From DAOUAJ01 sp034433615 (GTDB taxonomy: Bacteria > Chloroflexota > Anaerolineae > DUEN01), in contig DAOUAJ010000037.1 of NCBI GenBank assembly GCA_034433615.1, positions 1 to 8,209 on the forward strand: 8,209 nt of DNA, given 5' to 3'. Shown here piece after piece: positions 4,912-8,209 of this stretch. Every line of letters begins with the position of its first letter. Within the stretch, counting starts at the first letter, position 1. Under the pieces are notes generated by a model that saw nothing but the letters and a program-made list of their open reading frames with translations, had not been told where the DNA came from and ran no database searches. Made by a program: the position numbers and the translations under genes.

Positions 4912-6474
4912 ATGGACTCTTTTAATCTGCCCCAAGCCCCAGCCGACCGCTTGCGGCAGCCTAATCTCATCGTCTTCATCAGCAACGCTTGCATCATGAC
5001 CGTGGAGCTGGTGGCCGGGCGGATCGTGGCCCCTTACATCGGCGTTTCGCTCTACACGTGGACCAGCGTCATCGGCGTGGTGCTGGCCGGCATCAGCCTG
5101 GGGAATTACCTGGGCGGCAAGCTGGCCGATCGCTGCGCCACTCGCCGATCTCTGGGCATCCTTTTCATCTTTGCCGGCCTGTCCACCCTCAGCATCCTGG
5201 GCACCACTGCCCTCATGGGACATCAGACCATCCCGGCCCTGTTGCCCCTCATCGTGCGAGTTGTCCTCTTCGTGGCGGTCATCTTCTTTGTGCCCAGCGC
5301 CGTCCTGGGCACCATCTCGCCCGTCGTGGTCAAGCTGACCCTCCAGGATTTGACGCGCACCGGCAACGTGGTAGGCAAGATCTACGCCTACTCGGCCCTG
5401 GGAAGCATCGCGGGGACCTTTGCCACGGGTTTCTTCCTCATCGCCTGGTTCGGCACCCGGGCCATCGTGCTGGCTGTGGGCATCCTGCTCATCAGCATGG
5501 GGTTGATCCTCGGGCGTTGGATCAACGGACGACGCTCGCAAGCCGTCCTGGCCGGCGCTGCCATCGCAGGTATCCTGATCGTGCCTGGCCGAGTGAGCCT
5601 GGGAAACCCTTGCTTGAGAGAAAGCAACTACTTCTGCATCAAAGTGCAAGAGAAAACTTTGGAAGATGGGAGTGAGGTGCGCGTCCTGGTGCTGGATCGC
5701 CTGGTGCACAGCTACACCTCTCTGGACGACCCCACACGCCTGGTCTACGGCTACGAAAAGATCTACGCGGAGGTGGCCGCGTACATGGCGCGTGAGCGTC
5801 CCGCCTTCAGCGCCATGTTCATCGGCGGAGGTGGCTATACCTTCCCGCGTTATCTGGAGACAGTATATCCCCAGACGGAGCTGGAGGTGGTGGAGATAGA
5901 TCCTCAGGTGACGGCTACGGCCCGTGCCTATTTGGGGCTCTCACCCCAGACCCGCATCCGTACCTTCAATGAGGATGCCCGGCTGTTTCTGATGGAGCTC
6001 GATCCGTCCCGCCAGTACGACCTGGTGATCGGCGACGCCTTCAACGATTACTCCGTCCCTTACCACCTGACGACGCGGGAGTTCAACGAGATGGTGCGCG
6101 CCCACCTGACCGACGATGGCATTTATCTGGTCAACCTGATTGACGGGCGGCACCGCCTTTTCCTGAACGCTTACCTGCGGACGGTGCGCCTCACTTTTCC
6201 TCACGTCTATTTGATCCCGGTGGGCGCCGGTTGGGAGGACTCCGTTCGCAGCACCTTCGTTGTCGTGGCATCCCCCCGATCCCTGGATCTGGAGGCGTTG
6301 ACCTCTCAGGACGGCAGTGATGGAATCTACCACATTCGAGACTGGCTATTGCCGGCGGAGCGGGTGGATGCGCTGTTAGCGGAGAATGCTCCGCTCCTCC
6401 TGGTGGATGATCACGTGCCGGTGGACAACCTGCTGGCACCCGTGTTTGAGGATTCTGAGAGGACGCGAGGATAG
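4912..6474 (+). CDS. Fused membrane transporter-like / spermidine-synthase-like protein
   Basis: The 520-residue protein has about seven membrane helices (roughly 19-39, 47-67, 81-101, 109-133, 155-179, 182-201, 209-224), including the ELVAGRIVAPYIG opening typical of fused MFS/spermidine synthase proteins. A cytoplasmic Rossmann methyltransferase-fold domain follows (about 255-450). Its glycine loop is GGGGY (305-309), the cofactor strand ends VVEID (E328, D330), and an NEDAR motif (353-357) follows. The active-site stretch is GDAFNDYSVPYHLTTREF (374-391). True spermidine synthases have GGGDG and D-S-(T/S)-DP at these places. Here the glycine-loop Asp is Gly308 and the catalytic motif is altered, although Asp375 and Asp379 remain. 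The C-terminus VDDHVPVDNLLAP is also family-typical. It probably transfers an aminopropyl or similar group, or binds a SAM-like cofactor, at the membrane; the substrate is unknown. The TPR gene begins 19 nt later. Confidence 0.9.
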   Translation: MDSFNLPQAPADRLRQPNLIVFISNACIMTVELVAGRIVAPYIGVSLYTWTSVIGVVLAGISLGNYLGGKLADRCATRRSLGILFIFAGLSTLSILGTTALMGHQTIPALLPLIVRVVLFVAVIFFVPSAVLGTISPVVVKLTLQDLTRTGNVVGKIYAYSALGSIAGTFATGFFLIAWFGTRAIVLAVGILLISMGLILGRWINGRRSQAVLAGAAIAGILIVPGRVSLGNPCLRESNYFCIKVQEKTLEDGSEVRVLVLDRLVHSYTSLDDPTRLVYGYEKIYAEVAAYMARERPAFSAMFIGGGGYTFPRYLETVYPQTELEVVEIDPQVTATARAYLGLSPQTRIRTFNEDARLFLMELDPSRQYDLVIGDAFNDYSVPYHLTTREFNEMVRAHLTDDGIYLVNLIDGRHRLFLNAYLRTVRLTFPHVYLIPVGAGWEDSVRSTFVVVASPRSLDLEALTSQDGSDGIYHIRDWLLPAERVDALLAENAPLLLVDDHVPVDNLLAPVFEDSERTRG

Positions 6475-6493
6475 GTGTGAGAGGCCGTATCGA

Positions 6494-7699
6494 ATGGAGC
6501 TGAAACCCCCTCGTTATCGCCGGCCATCCTCGGGCTGGGGCCGGGTTATTCTCGTTCTGATCGCCTTGATCGTCGGTCTGCGCTTGAGTGGAGCCGACGA
6601 AATGGTGCTTCAGGCCGTCTATACGCGCTACCTCGCCCCCTACGTGTTGGATGTAGCCCGCTCGTTGGGGGTGGAAGTCTCCGCCTTACCCCCGTCCTTG
6701 CAGCCGACGCCCACGCCCACGCGTAGCGCCCCTTCCTGGCTCGCTGAGGCGGAGGCAGCATACTGGGAAGGGGATCTGGAGCAAGCATCCCAGGCGTACG
6801 CCAAGGTGTTTGAGTTAGAACCGGATAATCACCAGGCGTTGGTGTGGCAAGCGCGGCTAGAGGCATGGCGCGGCCACGCAGCCCGTGCCGAAGAATTGGC
6901 TCGCAAGGCGGTGGAGGTAGCGCCTGAAGACGCGCTCGCATTAGCCGTATTGGGGATGGCGCTGGACTGGAACGGGAAGCCGGATGAAAGCATCGCGTAC
7001 GCGCTGAAGGCAGTGAGCCTTGATCCCAGTTCTGCCGAGGCTCACGCCTACCTGGCGGAAGTTTACGCAGACAAGGGAAACTGGACCCGAGCATTGGAGG
7101 AAGCCCGATCCGCGGTGGCCCTCGACGATCGCAACGTTGTGGCTCAGCGCAACCTGGGCTACGTCCTTGAGATGCAGGGCCGCTACGCGGAGGCTATCGA
7201 GGCTTACCAGCAAGCCAGTGAACTGCACCCCCGGCTGAGCCTTCTCTACATCGGCGCCGGGCGCAACTATTTGGCGCTCCAGAGATACGAGGAGGCCATC
7301 GTCCAGTTTCAAAAGGCCATTGAAGTGTCACCTAACAGCGCCGACGGTTATGATGCCCTGGGGTGGACATACTTTCTTCAAGGTGACCCTGAACGCGGTA
7401 TCGTTGAGCTTGAAAAAGCCATCAAGGTAGACCCGGAATTCGCATCCGCATACGCTCACCTGGGTGTGGTGTACTATACGCGCCGCTACTACGAGAAGGC
7501 CATCGAGCATTTCCTGAAAGCGGTTGAGCGCGGGATCAAGAACGAGGAGTACTTCTACGAGCTGGGGTTATCCTACGTGTACCTGGATCAGTGTGAGCAG
7601 GGGATGCCCTGGCTGGAGCGGGCCCTGGAATTGAACCCCAACTCCACTCCGGCCTTGGAGGGGCTGCGCCTGTGCGATGAGCGGAGCCCATCACGCTGA
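6494..7699 (+). CDS. Membrane-anchored TPR repeat protein
   Basis: This 401-residue protein starts at the ATG at 6494, with AGAGG (6480-6484) 9 nt upstream. The frame runs further back inside the preceding gene, but those residues are shadow. A basic N-terminus and one hydrophobic segment (about 15-33) make a signal anchor. Residues 34-79 end in a short PTPTPTR linker, so the repeats should lie outside the membrane. Residues 80-385 are nine tetratricopeptide repeats in unbroken 34-residue register. The helix-breaking Pro of successive units falls at 110, 144, 178, 246, 280, 314 and 382, with Asp at 212 and Ile348 (GIKN turn) where Pro is missing. TPR arrays bind peptides and act as assembly scaffolds; no enzymatic motif is present. 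The 19-nt gap suggests cotranscription and a joint role with the spermidine-synthase-like protein. Confidence 0.92.
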   Translation: MELKPPRYRRPSSGWGRVILVLIALIVGLRLSGADEMVLQAVYTRYLAPYVLDVARSLGVEVSALPPSLQPTPTPTRSAPSWLAEAEAAYWEGDLEQASQAYAKVFELEPDNHQALVWQARLEAWRGHAARAEELARKAVEVAPEDALALAVLGMALDWNGKPDESIAYALKAVSLDPSSAEAHAYLAEVYADKGNWTRALEEARSAVALDDRNVVAQRNLGYVLEMQGRYAEAIEAYQQASELHPRLSLLYIGAGRNYLALQRYEEAIVQFQKAIEVSPNSADGYDALGWTYFLQGDPERGIVELEKAIKVDPEFASAYAHLGVVYYTRRYYEKAIEHFLKAVERGIKNEEYFYELGLSYVYLDQCEQGMPWLERALELNPNSTPALEGLRLCDERSPSR

Positions 7700-7728
7700 C
7701 AGGCTGGAATCCTCCAAGACCTCGAGAC

Positions 7729-7738
7729 GACGATTTAT
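7729..7738 (+). repeat. Direct repeat GACGATTTAT, left copy
   Basis: This is a perfect 10-bp match to 7820-7829. The two copies bracket the nested palindrome at 7743-7817. The arrangement looks like a target-site duplication made when a small element inserted. Confidence 0.55.
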
Positions 7739-7819
7739 CGAGCTGTGCAATTAGCTTAACGGGCCAGACCTCCGAGGTCTCCGACAGCGCGAGGCCTCGG
7801 AGGTCTTAACTGCACAGGT
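7739..7819. mobile_element. Small palindromic, MITE-like insertion between convergent genes
   Basis: The 81-bp stretch holds two nested inverted repeats. The outer pair is CTGTGCAATTA (7743-7753) against TAACTGCACAG (7807-7817), 10 of 11 matching. The inner pair is AGACCTCCGAGG (7766-7777) against CCTCGGAGGTCT (7795-7806), 12 of 12, extendable to 16 pairs with one wobble around a 9-nt loop. It encodes nothing and is bounded by a perfect 10-bp direct repeat. AGACCTCCGAGGTCT-type palindromes are familiar to me as dispersed repeats in Chloroflexota genomes. Mobility is inferred from the flanking duplication and terminal inverted repeats. Without a T-run, a role as a bidirectional terminator for the two convergent genes is possible but weaker. 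Confidence 0.5.
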
Positions 7820-7829
7820 GACGATTTAT
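7820..7829 (+). repeat. Direct repeat GACGATTTAT, right copy, containing a stop codon
   Basis: This second copy of the 10-bp repeat contains the TAA stop (7828-7826, minus strand) of the squalene/phytoene synthase family gene. If it is a target-site duplication, the element landed just past the end of that gene without damaging it. Confidence 0.55.
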
Positions 7830-8209
7830 TGCGGAGCTATCGAGAGCAAAGACGTCAGCGCCTTACGGACCTCCAGATAGTCCTCCTCAAACTGACCGTT
7901 GGAGCTGACAAAGAGCCTGCATTTGTCCAGGATGGTGGCGACCTGTGGTCGAGACAATTTCTCCCCCTTCCCCTCCACGATCTGCAGTAAGGTGTAGTAA
8001 GCCAGGACGAAGGGGATCAGGCAGAAGAGGCGAACATCCTTTTCCCCCTCTGGCAGGATCTTAATGTAGTTCAATGTGGAGTCAAAGTGATACACCACCC
8101 GGGGGACCAATTCCTGAAGGATCTTCCTACTTTCCTCGTCGGACAGATAGCGAAGCTCCTCCGGCCCCAGCCCGTATTTCTCCGTCACCGAGATGGGAAT
8201 GTAGCACCA
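7826..8209 (-). CDS. Squalene/phytoene synthase family protein (C-terminal part)
   Basis: The frame is open to the right edge, so only the last 127 residues are seen; a GTG at 8188 is internal. The visible part starts WCYIPISVTEKYGLGPEEL, the segment that follows the second Asp-rich motif in trans-isoprenyl diphosphate head-to-head synthases (usually R-x-YxP...yGl...L). YHFDSTLNYIKILP and RLFCLIPFVLAYYTL follow, the late helices of the family where a Phe/Leu-Cys-x-x-Pro core and an Ala-x-x-TL motif are common, then a Ser-Arg-rich turn and a final helix. The family condenses two farnesyl or geranylgeranyl diphosphates to squalene or phytoene, feeding hopanoids, sterols or carotenoids, at the membrane. 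Both Asp-rich catalytic motifs lie beyond the window, so activity and substrate cannot be judged. It converges on the TPR gene across the repeat element. Confidence 0.72.
   Translation of the reverse strand, partial: WCYIPISVTEKYGLGPEELRYLSDEESRKILQELVPRVVYHFDSTLNYIKILPEGEKDVRLFCLIPFVLAYYTLLQIVEGKGEKLSRPQVATILDKCRLFVSSNGQFEEDYLEVRKALTSLLSIAPQ

Noticed and set aside
4876..5709. Minus-strand open frame (277 codons) opposite the spermidine-synthase-like gene
   Set aside because: It is rich in His, Asp, Gln and Gly with no recognisable domain, lies opposite well-supported membrane helices, and has no start signal.

Overview
The window looks like chromosomal DNA of a Chloroflexota bacterium (Anaerolineae or a relative). 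This is inferred from style, not from a marker gene. The first gene has a Thr-Pro linker joined to an SdrD B-like domain and ends in a short tail with a WLPMIL core, a combination I associate with secreted Chloroflexota proteins. GC is moderately high, there is an nfeD-slipin pair, and short palindromic repeats lie between genes. No rRNA, tRNA or CRISPR array was seen.

Layout. 3-431 (+): C-terminal part of a secreted Thr-Pro/SdrD-B protein, followed by a strong hairpin. 539-664 (+): a probable remnant of a uroporphyrinogen-decarboxylase-like methyltransferase C-terminus. 731-1363 (+): a single gene with its own extended -10 promoter and a rho-independent terminator, encoding a coiled-coil protein with a PD-(D/E)XK nuclease-like core. 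3865-1539 (-): a two-gene operon for an NfeD-type ClpP-class membrane protease and a slipin (stomatin/band 7 protein). A near-consensus promoter at 4033-4005 drives it and leaves a leader of about 133 nt. 4144-7699 (+): three genes in a row, encoding a seven-helix membrane protein of unknown function, a fused membrane/spermidine-synthase-like protein, and a membrane-anchored TPR protein 19 nt downstream of it. 7729-7829: a nested palindrome flanked by a perfect 10-bp direct repeat, possibly a small MITE-like insertion. 7826-8209 (-): the C-terminal part of a squalene/phytoene synthase family enzyme whose N-terminus lies beyond the window.

How the genes work together. The NfeD protease and the slipin form a known functional pair, and the slipin here keeps a hydrophobic C-terminal KFVLPMEF segment like the site cut by the protease in the archaeal pair. 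The spermidine-synthase-like protein and the TPR protein are closely spaced and probably cotranscribed, suggesting a membrane-bound enzyme with a TPR partner. Its glycine loop and active-site motif differ from true spermidine synthases, so the substrate is unknown. I found no clearly new multi-gene system. The best candidates for a second look are the 7729-7829 element, the spermidine-synthase-like/TPR pair, and the promoter/leader of the nfeD operon.
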